Shown: one piece after another, positions 47,729-55,954 of the stretch
Numbering within the stretch: position 1 is the stretch's first letter
Layout: the number at the start of each line of letters is the position of its first letter
Assembly (NCBI GenBank): GCA_021713395.1
Contig: JAKJJT010000004.1
Location: 62,001 to 126,000 of the forward strand
Direction of reading: 5' to 3'
DNA length: 64,000 bases
Source of the DNA: Thiotrichales bacterium 19S9-11
GTDB lineage: Bacteria > Pseudomonadota > Gammaproteobacteria > Francisellales > Francisellaceae
Notes under the pieces: generated by a model
What the model was told of the DNA's origin: nothing
Database searches by the model: none
What the model saw: the letters and a program-made list of their open reading frames with translations, nothing else
Program-made: the position numbers and the translations under genes

Positions 47729-49537
47729 ATGGGTGATCATATGACTTATCTTGCAAAATGGATGAAAGAACTTAATCTAAAATCAGTTGCTGCATTCCAT
47801 CATTTTAGTGTGACAGAAAAAGAAGCATTTTGGCTGAAAGTTATTAATCAACTAAAGATCCCATTTAAAAAGTCATATAGTCAATTAATGGATATATCAG
47901 ATCCCATTCATCCAAAATGGTTACCAGATGCAAAGGCTAATTTCATTGATTGTTGTTTAAATCATAATGCAAATAAGATAGCAATTATTTATGTAGATCA
48001 AAATAATAAAATAGAAAAATTAACTTATGATCAATTAAAGCGGATGGTTGATCGTATTGCGCATAGTTTAATTCGATCAGGCTTTAAAAAGGGTGATCGT
48101 CTTGCTATTGATATGACAATGACAAAAGAAGCAGTTGCTATTTATCTGGGTGTGATTAAGGCAGGTTTATCTGTTGTTTCAATTGCTGATAGCTTTGCAG
48201 TTGATGAAATTAAAGTAAGGTTAGATATTACCGATGCAAAGGCAATATTTACAGAAGATTATATTTTAAGAAATAATAAGGCTATCCCTTTATATGATAA
48301 GGTTAAACAAGCAGATCCTCAAAAAGTAATTGTCATTAAAAACTCAAACATTGAAACGAGCTTAAGAGAGAATGATCAGTGGTTTGATGACTTTTTAGTT
48401 GATAATGATGCACCATTTGAGTCAATCCCTTTATCATTTGATGATGAGATCAATGTGCTTTTCTCATCAGGAACGACGGGAGAACCTAAAGCTATTCCTT
48501 GGACTCAAGCAACCTTAATTAAAGTTTATTCAGATAGCTTATTACATTTTGATACGAATGAAAGTGATACTTGGGCTTGGCCAACTAATTTGGGCTGGAT
48601 GATGGGGCCTTGGGTAACTTTTAGTAGTTTTCTACATGGTGCAACATTAGCACTTTATGATAATGCCCCAACAACGCTTGAATTTGCGCAATTTATGACT
48701 CAAGCAAGGGTGACTAAATTAGGTGTTGTGCCAAGTATTGTTAGTGCTTTAAGAAATAATAAAGTTTTAGAGGATCCATCTGTCAATTGGCAAGATATTA
48801 AAGCATTTGGCTCAACAGGAGAGTGTTCTAGCTTTGATGATATGCGTTATTTATCACAAAGAGCAAATAATGCACCTGTGATTGAATACTGTGGTGGTAC
48901 TGAGATAGGGGGTGCTTATATTACATCAACACTGGTTGAACCATTTAAGTTATCAACGTTTTCAACGCCTGCATTTGGACTAGATTTTTGTTTATTAGAT
49001 GATAATCAAAACATCATTGAAGGGGAAGCTGAGGGAGAAGTTGCCATTATTGGCCCATCATTTGGTTTATCACTCAGTTTACTTAATAAAGATCATGATG
49101 CCGTTTACTATCGGGGAATGCCTACTTTTAATGGTGTTACACTACGTCGACATGGTGATGAGATAGCTCGCTTTAAAAATGATTTTGGGTTTTATTATCG
49201 AGCACAAGGTCGAGCGGATGACACAATGAATCTAGGCGGTATTAAAACAAGTTCTGCAGAGATTGAACGCTGTGTTAATAAATTAGACGCAGTCTATGAG
49301 TCAGCTGCTATTTCAGTTAATGGGGATAAAGGAGGCCCGGCAAAGCTTGTTATTTTTATGGTTTTAAATAATAAGTCAGAAAAAAAAGACTTAAAAAAAC
49401 AAGCACAGCAAGTAATTAAAGAAAAATTAAACCCTTTATTTAAGCTTTCAGATGTCGTAATTATCGATCAATTACCCAGAACTGCCTCAAATAAAGTGAT
49501 GCGGCGCAAGCTTAGGGATGGGTATCAATCTATTTAA
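47729..49537 (+). CDS. Acyl-CoA synthetase of the acetyl/acetoacetyl-CoA synthetase type
   Basis: 602 residues. ANL-superfamily adenylating enzyme: P-loop FSSGTTGEPKAIPWT, the A5 region YCGGTEIGGAYI, hinge YYRAQGRADDTMNLGGIKTSSAEIE and C-terminal Lys in ASNKVMRRKLRD. Like acetyl- and acetoacetyl-CoA synthetases it has a long N-terminal part before the ATP core. Divergent from the operon that yields acetoacetate, so acetoacetate activation is my inference; acetate or another short acid is also possible. Start could be 47729 or the ATG at 47741. Confidence 0.85.
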   Translation: MGDHMTYLAKWMKELNLKSVAAFHHFSVTEKEAFWLKVINQLKIPFKKSYSQLMDISDPIHPKWLPDAKANFIDCCLNHNANKIAIIYVDQNNKIEKLTYDQLKRMVDRIAHSLIRSGFKKGDRLAIDMTMTKEAVAIYLGVIKAGLSVVSIADSFAVDEIKVRLDITDAKAIFTEDYILRNNKAIPLYDKVKQADPQKVIVIKNSNIETSLRENDQWFDDFLVDNDAPFESIPLSFDDEINVLFSSGTTGEPKAIPWTQATLIKVYSDSLLHFDTNESDTWAWPTNLGWMMGPWVTFSSFLHGATLALYDNAPTTLEFAQFMTQARVTKLGVVPSIVSALRNNKVLEDPSVNWQDIKAFGSTGECSSFDDMRYLSQRANNAPVIEYCGGTEIGGAYITSTLVEPFKLSTFSTPAFGLDFCLLDDNQNIIEGEAEGEVAIIGPSFGLSLSLLNKDHDAVYYRGMPTFNGVTLRRHGDEIARFKNDFGFYYRAQGRADDTMNLGGIKTSSAEIERCVNKLDAVYESAAISVNGDKGGPAKLVIFMVLNNKSEKKDLKKQAQQVIKEKLNPLFKLSDVVIIDQLPRTASNKVMRRKLRDGYQSI

Positions 49538-49558
49538 AGTTTAATTTTTGTAAATTGA

Positions 49559-49609
49559 TTGTTTAAATTTTTCAATTACAATATAATTATCATCAGAAGA
49601 TAATTATAT
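49559..49609 (+). promoter_or_regulatory. Promoter and operator of the TumE/TumA-like pair
   Basis: TTGTTT (49559-49564), 17 bases, TATAAT (49582-49587). A perfect inverted repeat with 11-base arms (ATATAATTATC / GATAATTATAT, seven-base loop, 49581-49609) covers the -10, eleven bases before the toxin start codon. Autoregulation by the antitoxin is inferred. Confidence 0.7.
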
Positions 49610-49620
49610 AAGTTGTAGTT

Positions 49621-49986
49621 GTGAAGAAAGATACAGGGATTGATCAACTAATACTCTTGGATGGAACAACATATTTTGATGAAAATGGGTATTGGTATAA
49701 AATTGAAGCACACTTTGTTAAACCAACAAAAGAGAGGCCACATGGAGTTCGTTATAACTTAACATTGCATGATAAATACAATCGACGAATCCTTGGCTTT
49801 GATAATGCGCATGCAGTCACAAGAGGCAAACAACTTAAAGGTAGGATTATTGAGTATGACCATATGCATAGAAATAGTTTTGATAAAGGCACGCCTTATC
49901 ATTTCACAAGTGCATATCAGTTATTAAAAGACTTTTTTGAAAGAGTTAATAAAATAATTGAAGAAAGTAAGAGGAGAGAGAGGTGA
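49621..49986 (+). CDS. tumE: TumE-like toxin (DUF6516 family)
   Basis: 121 residues starting with GTG. Matches my memory of the TumE/DUF6516 toxin family: an early strand-loop LILLDGTTYFDENGYWYKIEAHFVKPT, then GVRYNLTLHDKYNRRILGFDNAHA, and a later EYDHMHR with F-D-K-G-T-P-Y-H-F. Members are RNase-like toxins with a DNA-binding antitoxin downstream. The next gene is such a protein, overlapping by GTGA (49983-49986). The order toxin then antitoxin and the operator upstream support a toxin-antitoxin module. Confidence 0.75.
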   Translation: MKKDTGIDQLILLDGTTYFDENGYWYKIEAHFVKPTKERPHGVRYNLTLHDKYNRRILGFDNAHAVTRGKQLKGRIIEYDHMHRNSFDKGTPYHFTSAYQLLKDFFERVNKIIEESKRRER

Positions 49987-50339
49987 AACCACTAACAGTT
50001 GGCATTATATCCAGAGAAGCATTTCAAGAGAGGGCACTTTTAATTGCCTCAGGCAAGTATCAACCAAAGAAAAATGAACCTAAAGTTTGGTTTAACTCAA
50101 TTAAGTCACTAGCAGAAGTATTAAGTGATAATAATGTTGAGTTGTTGAAATTAATAGAAGAAAAGCATCCTAAAAGCATTAAAGAGCTTTCTGAGTTATC
50201 TGGCAGAAAGTCTAGTAATTTAAGTCGAACATTAAAGACTTTGGAAAAGTATTCAATTATAGAATTGATAAAAAAACAACGAGAAGTTCAGCCCGTTGTG
50301 AAAGCAACTAACTTTAATATTTTATACTCAGTAGCATAA
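49983..50339 (+). CDS. tumA: TumA-like antitoxin, winged helix-turn-helix
   Basis: 118 residues starting with GTG, overlapping the toxin stop. The C-terminal half has a MarR/HVO_A0114-type winged helix-turn-helix: PKSIKELSELSGRKSSNLSRTLKTLEKYSIIELI. The N-terminal half (1-50) probably binds the toxin. It is expected to bind the inverted repeat at 49581-49609. A gap of 572 bases follows. Confidence 0.75.
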   Translation: MKPLTVGIISREAFQERALLIASGKYQPKKNEPKVWFNSIKSLAEVLSDNNVELLKLIEEKHPKSIKELSELSGRKSSNLSRTLKTLEKYSIIELIKKQREVQPVVKATNFNILYSVA

Positions 50340-50444
50340 TTTAATTTTTAAATATTTCAATTTTTAATCTAATAAATTATTAATTTATAATAAAAAATGT
50401 AGAAATAATCACTAAAAAGCATTTCAATAATAATTTTTCATTAG

Positions 50445-50473
50445 TTGATTACAGCAAATGATAGTGTTAGATT
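50445..50473 (+). promoter_or_regulatory. Probable promoter of the candidate small RNA
   Basis: TTGATT (50445-50450), a 17-base spacer, and an extended -10 TGTTAGATT (TG at 50465-50466, TAGATT at 50468-50473). Transcription would start near 50480, exactly where the first hairpin begins. Confidence 0.5.
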
Positions 50474-50479
50474 ATGCAT

Positions 50480-50600
50480 TAAACAAGTTTCCCCACAAAA
50501 CTTGTTTTTCAGTCCAAATAGGATTTAATTATCAAATAGGAACCTCATTTATAGTGTTATTGCTTGTTTCCCCCATAAATGAGGGTTCCACCTTTTAAAC
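50480..50600 (+). ncRNA. Candidate small RNA with two C-rich-loop hairpins
   Basis: Hairpin 1: ten-base-pair stem AAACAAGTTT / AAACTTGTTT (50481-50490, 50498-50507) with loop CCCCACA. Hairpin 2: fourteen-base-pair stem (50539-50552 with 50575-50589, one bulged G) and a 22-base loop ending in GTTTCCCCC. Both loops expose GTTTCCCC, which is complementary to G-rich ribosome-binding sites, as in several known regulatory RNAs. No clear terminator is seen, although CCTTTT follows. Could also be an untranslated region of something not recognised. Confidence 0.4.
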
Positions 50601-50633
50601 TTCGAACAGTTTTTTAAAATTAATATTCTTTAT

Positions 50634-50659
50634 GAGCCGCGATAAATCGATGTCTCTAC
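50634..50659 (+). repeat. Dispersed palindromic repeat, variant copy
   Basis: GAGCCGCGATAAATCG-ATGTCTCTAC: same core CGATRAATCG and right arm GTCTCTAC as the copies at 2095 and 51361, with changes in the left arm. Confidence 0.7.
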
Positions 50660-50911
50660 TATTGTTCAATAACTATATTTATCATACTCATAAACTTGAT
50701 TCAAGTAATTTAAGTGGTTATTTATATCTAAAGTATAATAATAATCAAAATAATATATTTCAAAATTAAGTTAACTACTTTATTGTTTTATATAAACATT
50801 GTTTATTAAAAATATAAAAACGTATTTCAATATTGGTTATTAATAGATTTATTTTTATTGGTAGAGAGTGTAGCTTTGAATGGTAAGTTAATCAAAATAT
50901 AGGGGTTATGT

Positions 50912-51328
50912 ATGCTAAGTCTATCAAATTTTTTCAATAATAAGGGTGATAATGATTTATCAAAAGACCAGAAGGATAATATTTTTTATCTACAGGTAAT
51001 TTTGTCCAAACTGGACAGAAAAAATGATACTGAATATTTAAATTCACTTTATAATGACACAGTAAGTCTTTCGGGAAGAGATTATTTACTTAGCAAAGGA
51101 GTTGCTAAGTATGTGAATCAGAAAATTTCAGATGGTTGTCTGTTGTTAGAGCCAGAAAAGTGTAGGAAAATTTTTGAAAAACTACATAATCAAGTTTTCC
51201 CTATTCGTAAAAGGTGTGCGAACTCTCGTGTTAGTGAAGCACCAAAATATATAGCTGATATTGATAATCAGTCACAGCTTATGGCTAATAGTGATAATCA
51301 GTCACAGTTTATGGCTTTAGATCATTAA
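50912..51328 (+). CDS. Small unknown protein with a C-terminal tandem repeat
   Basis: 138 residues; AGGGG lies six bases before the ATG, which supports translation. Polar, helical and without signal peptide or membrane helix. The last 25 residues contain two near-identical copies of DNQSQxMA encoded by a 24-base repeat with a 30-base period. No family recognised. It sits in the toxin-antitoxin-rich strip and may be accessory. Confidence 0.5.
   Translation: MLSLSNFFNNKGDNDLSKDQKDNIFYLQVILSKLDRKNDTEYLNSLYNDTVSLSGRDYLLSKGVAKYVNQKISDGCLLLEPEKCRKIFEKLHNQVFPIRKRCANSRVSEAPKYIADIDNQSQLMANSDNQSQFMALDH
51263..51316 (+). repeat. 24-base direct repeat, two copies, in frame
   Basis: GATAATCAGTCACAG-Y-TTATGGCT at 51263-51286 and 51293-51316, differing at one base. 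It duplicates the DNQSQ-L/F-MA peptide at the end of the small ORF. Confidence 0.85.
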
Positions 51329-51360
51329 GAAATAACATTTATAATTTAACTCTTTCTCCC

Positions 51361-51395
51361 AGAGACGCGATGAATCGACGTCTCTACACATGGAG
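51361..51395 (+). repeat. Dispersed palindromic repeat, full copy
   Basis: AGAGACGCGATGAATCG followed by ACGTCTCTAC and then ACATGGAGC: the best match to the copy at 2095-2129. It lies between the small ORF and the second HigB/HigA promoter. Confidence 0.8.
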
Positions 51396-51506
51396 CAACC
51401 AGAGCAGCTTTTAGCTTTGATTAGTGTGGGAGGAGGTTTTTTTAAATATATTCAGTATGCTATCCATTTTATTATTTTTATATGAATCAATTTATTCAGT
51501 CTTAGT

Positions 51507-51535
51507 TTGGTAATTTGCCCATTTATGGGTATAAT
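51507..51535 (+). promoter_or_regulatory. Promoter and operator of the second HigB/HigA pair
   Basis: TTGGTA (51507-51512), 17 bases, TATAAT (51530-51535). A short perfect palindrome CCCATTTATGGG (51518-51529) fills the spacer next to the -10. Start of the toxin gene is about 40 bases later. Confidence 0.6.
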
Positions 51536-51575
51536 TAGTTTATGAAGGTGATTAAAGTTTAAGTAAATACATTTT

Positions 51576-51890
51576 ATGTATGAAGTGGAGCTGTTGGAAG
51601 AAGCAGAAAAATGGTTATTAAGACTTCCAGATCTAGAGAAAAAAGAAATCATCTTGCTAATTAAGATGTTGGAAAAATTGGGTTATGAGCTTCAGTTTCC
51701 ACATGCGAGGCAACTAAAAGGAACAAAAGAGAAAATAAAAGAACTAAGATGTATGAGATATGGTAATAGATTGTATTATGTGCATCACAAAAAGAAAATA
51801 TATGTTGGTCTATTGGGTGGAGATAAAGGAACACAAGATAGAGATATAAAAAAGGCTGATAAACTTGCTAGAAAGTTAAAAAACTTATGA
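51576..51890 (+). CDS. higB: HigB-type toxin (phage Gp49-like, RelE superfamily)
   Basis: 104 residues. Fits the Gp49-like HigB group (Pfam PF05973): MYEVELLEEAEKWLLRLPDLEKKEI, then LPHA-like FPHARQLKG, the catalytic-strand KIKELRCMRYGNRLYYVHHKKKIYVGLLGGDKGTQDRDIKKADKLARK with conserved R, H, K and D-R. These are ribosome-dependent mRNA interferases. The antitoxin gene starts 12 bases after its stop. It is not closely related to the toxin at 1342. Confidence 0.85.
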   Translation: MYEVELLEEAEKWLLRLPDLEKKEIILLIKMLEKLGYELQFPHARQLKGTKEKIKELRCMRYGNRLYYVHHKKKIYVGLLGGDKGTQDRDIKKADKLARKLKNL

Positions 51891-51902
51891 GAGGTGATAG
51901 CA

Positions 51903-52199
51903 ATGAAAAATATAAATCAGATCTTAAAAGAGAATTTTACAGATAAAGAAATTGAAAAGTTAGAAAAAGAAGCGGCTAAACGAGCAAAGGAGTACATGGA
52001 ATTAAAGCAAGTGGTTGCTCAAGAAATTAAAGCTTATCTGGATGAAAATAATTTAAGTTTTAATGAGCTAAAAGAAAAGCTAGACACAAGTACTTCTCAA
52101 GTTCAAAGAATCATTACAGGACGTTCTAATTTTACGCTAGAAACCTTGATTAAGGTTGGTAATCTGATTGGAAAAAGACCTAAAATAATTTTTGAATAA
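51903..52199 (+). CDS. higA: HigA-type antitoxin, XRE helix-turn-helix
   Basis: 98 residues from the ATG at 51903 (GAGG eight bases upstream; an in-frame GTG at 51894 is less likely). N-terminal helices (1-45), then a helix-turn-helix LDENNLSFNELKEKLDTSTSQVQRIITGRSNFTLETLIKVGNLIGKRPKIIFE. It closely resembles the antitoxin fragment at the right end of the window (TSTSQVQRI against TSKSQANRI, TLETL against SLETI, IGKR in both). Confidence 0.85.
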   Translation: MKNINQILKENFTDKEIEKLEKEAAKRAKEYMELKQVVAQEIKAYLDENNLSFNELKEKLDTSTSQVQRIITGRSNFTLETLIKVGNLIGKRPKIIFE

Positions 52200-52233
52200 G
52201 ATAAGTTATATATAAACCAAATTAAAATTATTT

Positions 52234-53412
52234 TTAAAACAACCTAAAAACACCCATTAAATTAGCGACTTGTGCAACAATTACAAGTACGCCTAAAAGT
52301 AGAGGGTAAATGCTATTAAGCTTAAATCGTTCTTTTTTATCTAAGTAAATTGGCGTAAAGACAAAGACAATCACAGCAAAAATAGCTGCGTATTGAAGTG
52401 CAAGGATAAAGCCTTTTGGATAATAAACCGCAAAAATAAAGGGTGGTAGAAAGCTTAAGATAAAACCAAATGCACTTTTAAAGTTAATATTAAGTTGCTT
52501 AAAAATATCGCGGATATAATGATATAGAGATAGACCAACGCAGATAAATGATGTGATAATTGCGATATTAATAAAGATAGTTAAAAACGAGTGAATTGAA
52601 GTACTTTCTGTGCCTGATTTGATAATTTGAATAAAGTTATCCAGGGTGTTGCCTTCAAGGTAGATTGTTTCATAACTAATCGCACCTCGCTGAGGAATTA
52701 AGCCTAAGCAGATAATCACCCAGACAATATAGATAGCTAAGACAACCAAACTACCAGAAATAATACTTTTCTTAATTGCCTTTAAATCACCTTGTTGATA
52801 CTCATATAGGACAGGAACCATATTTTGAAAACCAAAAGAAGGCAGTAGTGTTGGCCAAGCATATAAAAGTGCAACTAATGAGATTGGCAAAGAAAGTGCG
52901 TAGTTTAAGTTAAAATATCCGATCATTAAAATGACACATAAGCTAAAAAAGACTAGTTTTAATGTGACAAATGAACGATTTAAGTAATCACTAACCTTGG
53001 TATTTAGAATAATGAGTCCAAAAATGAGAATATAGATTAATGCATCTAATGAGTTAGAAGTGACTGTATTTTCAGATGCCATTTTGATTAAGGATGCGCC
53101 TTGGGTGGTATAAGCTGACATTAAAGAGTATAGCAGCAGTAAGTACATAACAATAAACACGGGTTGTAGTAGTTTTGGCATTTGCTTTGAATTTAGCGTT
53201 GTAAAATTAACACCTAATGGGTGTTGTGAGCATAGTTTTAAGAGTTTAAATGATGTGATTACCATTACAGACCAAGATAATACCATTAAAACAATCGCTG
53301 TTAAAACGCCAGAGGCTGCTGTGATTAATGGTAAAGAGAGCATACCAGCACCGATGGTATTACCCATGACTAAAAATGAACCACCAATGGTTCTTCGAGT
53401 TGTTAGATTCAT
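52234..53412 (-). CDS. Aromatic amino-acid permease (HAAAP), paralogue of 40626
   Basis: 392 residues, about eleven membrane helices. GGSFLVMGNTIGAGMLSLPLITAASGV is the family opening, and LLPSFGFQNMVPVLYEYQ matches LLTSFGFHHILPTVRTYL of the other copy. It is likely a second tyrosine, phenylalanine or tryptophan importer in the inner membrane. It stands alone between the toxin-antitoxin strip and the lipoprotein gene, away from the catabolic operon, so its specificity may differ. Confidence 0.9.
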   Translation of the reverse strand: MNLTTRRTIGGSFLVMGNTIGAGMLSLPLITAASGVLTAIVLMVLSWSVMVITSFKLLKLCSQHPLGVNFTTLNSKQMPKLLQPVFIVMYLLLLYSLMSAYTTQGASLIKMASENTVTSNSLDALIYILIFGLIILNTKVSDYLNRSFVTLKLVFFSLCVILMIGYFNLNYALSLPISLVALLYAWPTLLPSFGFQNMVPVLYEYQQGDLKAIKKSIISGSLVVLAIYIVWVIICLGLIPQRGAISYETIYLEGNTLDNFIQIIKSGTESTSIHSFLTIFINIAIITSFICVGLSLYHYIRDIFKQLNINFKSAFGFILSFLPPFIFAVYYPKGFILALQYAAIFAVIVFVFTPIYLDKKERFKLNSIYPLLLGVLVIVAQVANLMGVFRLF

Positions 53413-53571
53413 TTGATTTGATTTTATACAATTAACTAAGCGTTCTATTGTACAGAAGAATAAGTTAAATAAAAGGAAAAATGGTTTTGTTCTACGGTTG
53501 TCTAGACGCTAACATAAGCAAACGTTATACTTCAGTTAGTTAATTTTGGCAAAATAATTAAGATATATTTT

Positions 53572-54576
53572 ATGAAAAATAGAATTAGAAAAATATTTCT
53601 CTCTTTACTTCTATCAGTTATTGTTAGCCTGATAGCAGGCTGTCCTGCACCTATAACCAATCGATTAAATTTAGATGAAAACGCTCCCTTACCTTATCCA
53701 CCAAAGAAAGATAAAGCTTTAGTTTATATTGCACAACCAATGACAGTTATTGATTGGGTAATTGTCGGTGGTGCGGTCTCTGATGGTAATCGTTATCATG
53801 AGTCAAAAATATATATTAGATCAAGAGATAGTCAGTTTGCTTATGTTACAAAGATAGATACGCTTCATAGAGGCGCTTGCTTTTATATTGATCCTGGAGT
53901 TTATATGATTAAGTTTGTTAATGAAATAGCTAAGCCTCGGACTTTGCAAGATACATATCATTTCCCTGTTGATAGCGTTCGGTATCTTGGGCTTGATTTA
54001 ACAAGTTACTCAGGAGGGTATAATACAGAACTTAAGTTAGTTCAACTTAATGAAAAAGAAGGGCGTGGTTATATTGCTAAAAATAATCAACACCATAAGA
54101 TGAGTTCTTGTATTGATGTAACACAGCAAATGCTTAAAGAGGCTCATGATGTAACAATAGCAATACGCGCAACAATTAATAATGAGATGACAAGTGTTTT
54201 ATTAGGTAGCTCAAAATCAGTTAACGCAAATATTAAGGATGTAAAACAGCTGGTTATTCCAGCAAAAGAAAGCTATCAATACACTGAAACTTATGTAATA
54301 AATAATAGGGAAGTTCAAAACTTTATAAGTAGTCCTTCTATTACATTTGACATAAGTGAAGATGGCAAAAGCGTAGGACTTTTTCCAGAAGCAGTTGATA
54401 TCAATTTTTACCTAAGCTTTTTAGATAAGACCTTTTCTATATATTCAAAGCCAAATGTTGCTGCTGCAAGAACAGGCATAGATGAAAATAAGAGCGACTG
54501 CTCAGTTAAAAAGACTAAAAATAAGATTGATATTGACTGTGCAATACAAGTTAGGAAGGTTGACTTGTCTAAGTAG
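53572..54576 (+). CDS. Lipoprotein of unknown function
   Basis: 334 residues with a lipoprotein signal peptide (basic start, hydrophobic core and lipobox L-I-A-G-C near 21-25). The residue after the lipidated Cys is Pro, not Asp, so outer-membrane sorting is expected. The mature part has many beta-strand-like segments and scattered Cys (RGACFY, SSCID, DCSVK, IDCAI). I recognise no domain, although 'KALVYIAQP...' followed by a 'GACFYIDPGVYMIKF' strand resembles the DUF2846-type layout seen in some lipoproteins. It is followed by a copy of the palindromic repeat. Confidence 0.7.
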   Translation: MKNRIRKIFLSLLLSVIVSLIAGCPAPITNRLNLDENAPLPYPPKKDKALVYIAQPMTVIDWVIVGGAVSDGNRYHESKIYIRSRDSQFAYVTKIDTLHRGACFYIDPGVYMIKFVNEIAKPRTLQDTYHFPVDSVRYLGLDLTSYSGGYNTELKLVQLNEKEGRGYIAKNNQHHKMSSCIDVTQQMLKEAHDVTIAIRATINNEMTSVLLGSSKSVNANIKDVKQLVIPAKESYQYTETYVINNREVQNFISSPSITFDISEDGKSVGLFPEAVDINFYLSFLDKTFSIYSKPNVAAARTGIDENKSDCSVKKTKNKIDIDCAIQVRKVDLSK

Positions 54577-54586
54577 GTTTGATTTT

Positions 54587-54614
54587 GTAGAGATGCCGGT
54601 TTATCGCATCTCGG
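54587..54614 (-). repeat. Dispersed palindromic repeat, reverse orientation
   Basis: Read on the minus strand: CCGAGATGCGATAAACCGG followed by CATCTCTAC. The arms GAGATGC / GCATCTC are intact. It lies between the convergent lipoprotein and adk genes, where it could also act as a transcription barrier, although it has no U-run. Confidence 0.75.
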
Positions 54615-54634
54615 ATACCCTACAATTGTTCTGA

Positions 54635-55324
54635 TTAAGCCCCTAAATTATGGTTGTTCGTGCCAGATAAATCTTCTAACTTCTTAATTAATAACTCACT
54701 GACTTGTTCGATAGGCAGTTCACCATCAACAATAATGTAAGCTGGTTTTTCAACGCCTGAGATTGGATCAAAGTGTTTATAATAATCAATTAATGGCTCA
54801 GTTTGTTGTGTATAGACTTCAAGACGGTTACGAACGGTTTCTTCTTGATCATCTTCTCTTTGGATTAAAGCTTCGCCTGTAACATCATCTGTATTTTTTT
54901 TCTTTGGTGGGTTAAAGCTTACATGATAAGTTCGACCAGAAGGCTCATGAATACGACGGCCAGTGATGCGCTCAATTAATATCTCAGGCTCAGCCTTAAC
55001 TTCAATAATAAAATCAATTTGAATTTTTGCTTTTTTTAATGCCTCTGCTTGTGCAATGGTTCTAGGGACACCATCAAGCAAAAAACCATTTCTACAGTCA
55101 GATTGGTTTAAACGTTCTTTAACGATTTTAATAATTAGATCATCAGATACAAGCTCACCTTTGGCCAGAGTTTCTTTAAGTACAATGCCTAACTCACTAC
55201 CAGAATTAATGCTTTGACGTAACATGTCGCCAGTTGAGATTTGTGGAATACTAAAATGTTGTTCAATAATCTTGGCTTGAGTGCCTTTACCAGCACCTGG
55301 GGGCCCAAGTAAAATTAAGCGCAT
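54635..55324 (-). CDS. adk: Adenylate kinase
   Basis: 229 residues, slightly longer than the usual 214 because of a C-terminal tail. P-loop LLGPPGAGKGTQA, ISTGDMLRQSI, the LID entry RRIHEPSGRTYHVSFNPPK (no Zn-binding Cys set) and the GFLLDGVPRTIAQAEAL segment. It balances ATP, ADP and AMP. Single gene. Confidence 0.97.
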   Translation of the reverse strand: MRLILLGPPGAGKGTQAKIIEQHFSIPQISTGDMLRQSINSGSELGIVLKETLAKGELVSDDLIIKIVKERLNQSDCRNGFLLDGVPRTIAQAEALKKAKIQIDFIIEVKAEPEILIERITGRRIHEPSGRTYHVSFNPPKKKNTDDVTGEALIQREDDQEETVRNRLEVYTQQTEPLIDYYKHFDPISGVEKPAYIIVDGELPIEQVSELLIKKLEDLSGTNNHNLGA

Positions 55325-55457
55325 TGATTGTCATCCTCATGCTTAATGCATTTTATGTTATATTATACTAAATCGCTTAGTATTATGCCTAGTTTTTAAA
55401 GGGCTTACAAATATTAATATTATTTGAATATTGTGCCAAGCATCATTTATCCGAATT

Positions 55458-55853
55458 TTATTCAGTTTTACCTTTTAAATCAAGCAAAGCACGGCGTTGT
55501 TTTTTGTTTGGTTTTGTCTCAGGCGCATGTGAGAGTTTTTGAGCCTTATTCATTTGAGCAATTGATTCGCGTTTTTTAATGCTTTCTTCTGTTTCTTCAT
55601 AGAGCTTAGATGCAATGCTAAAAGGTCCTCGTTTATCTGATAAATCTTTAATAATAATTGTTTTTTCAACTGTTCCTTGACGTATTGTTAAAGTATCATT
55701 AATGGCAACAACTTTGCTTGGTTTACTTCGTTGGTTGTTATAATGAACTTTACCACCTTCAATAGCAGCTCTTGCTATGCTACGTGTTTTAAAAAAACGT
55801 GCAGCCCATAGCCATTTATCTAGTCTTATAGCAATTGGTTTTTCTTCAGTCAT
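55458..55853 (-). CDS. hslR: S4-domain heat-shock RNA-binding protein Hsp15
   Basis: 131 residues. S4 RNA-binding domain near the start: IRLDKWLWAARFFKTRSIARAAIEGGKVHYNNQRSKPSKVV, then a basic tail KPNKKQRRALLDLKGKTE. Hsp15 rescues stalled 50S subunits carrying nascent chains. It is divergent from the iron cluster across a 165-base region. Confidence 0.9.
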   Translation of the reverse strand: MTEEKPIAIRLDKWLWAARFFKTRSIARAAIEGGKVHYNNQRSKPSKVVAINDTLTIRQGTVEKTIIIKDLSDKRGPFSIASKLYEETEESIKKRESIAQMNKAQKLSHAPETKPNKKQRRALLDLKGKTE

Positions 55854-55954
55854 GATCGTATGAGTTATTTTGTTTTAGGAAAATAATAACATATTTTGGC
55901 CATTATATTGAGTAGATTTAAAGTTAACAAAAAAGAATAAAAAACATTTGCAAA

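Larger units (their letters stand above)
50340..50911. other. 572-base gap with a candidate small RNA and one repeat copy
   Basis: No convincing ORF. The first 100 bases are very AT-rich. At 50445-50600 there is a promoter-like pair followed by two strong hairpins with C-rich loops (listed separately). At 50634-50659 is a copy of the dispersed palindrome. The rest, up to the next gene, is AT-rich with no structure that I would trust. Confidence 0.7.

Noticed and set aside
49559-54614. Insertion sequence or prophage explaining the accessory strip
   Set aside because: No transposase, integrase or phage structural gene was found; the only repeats are short palindromes.
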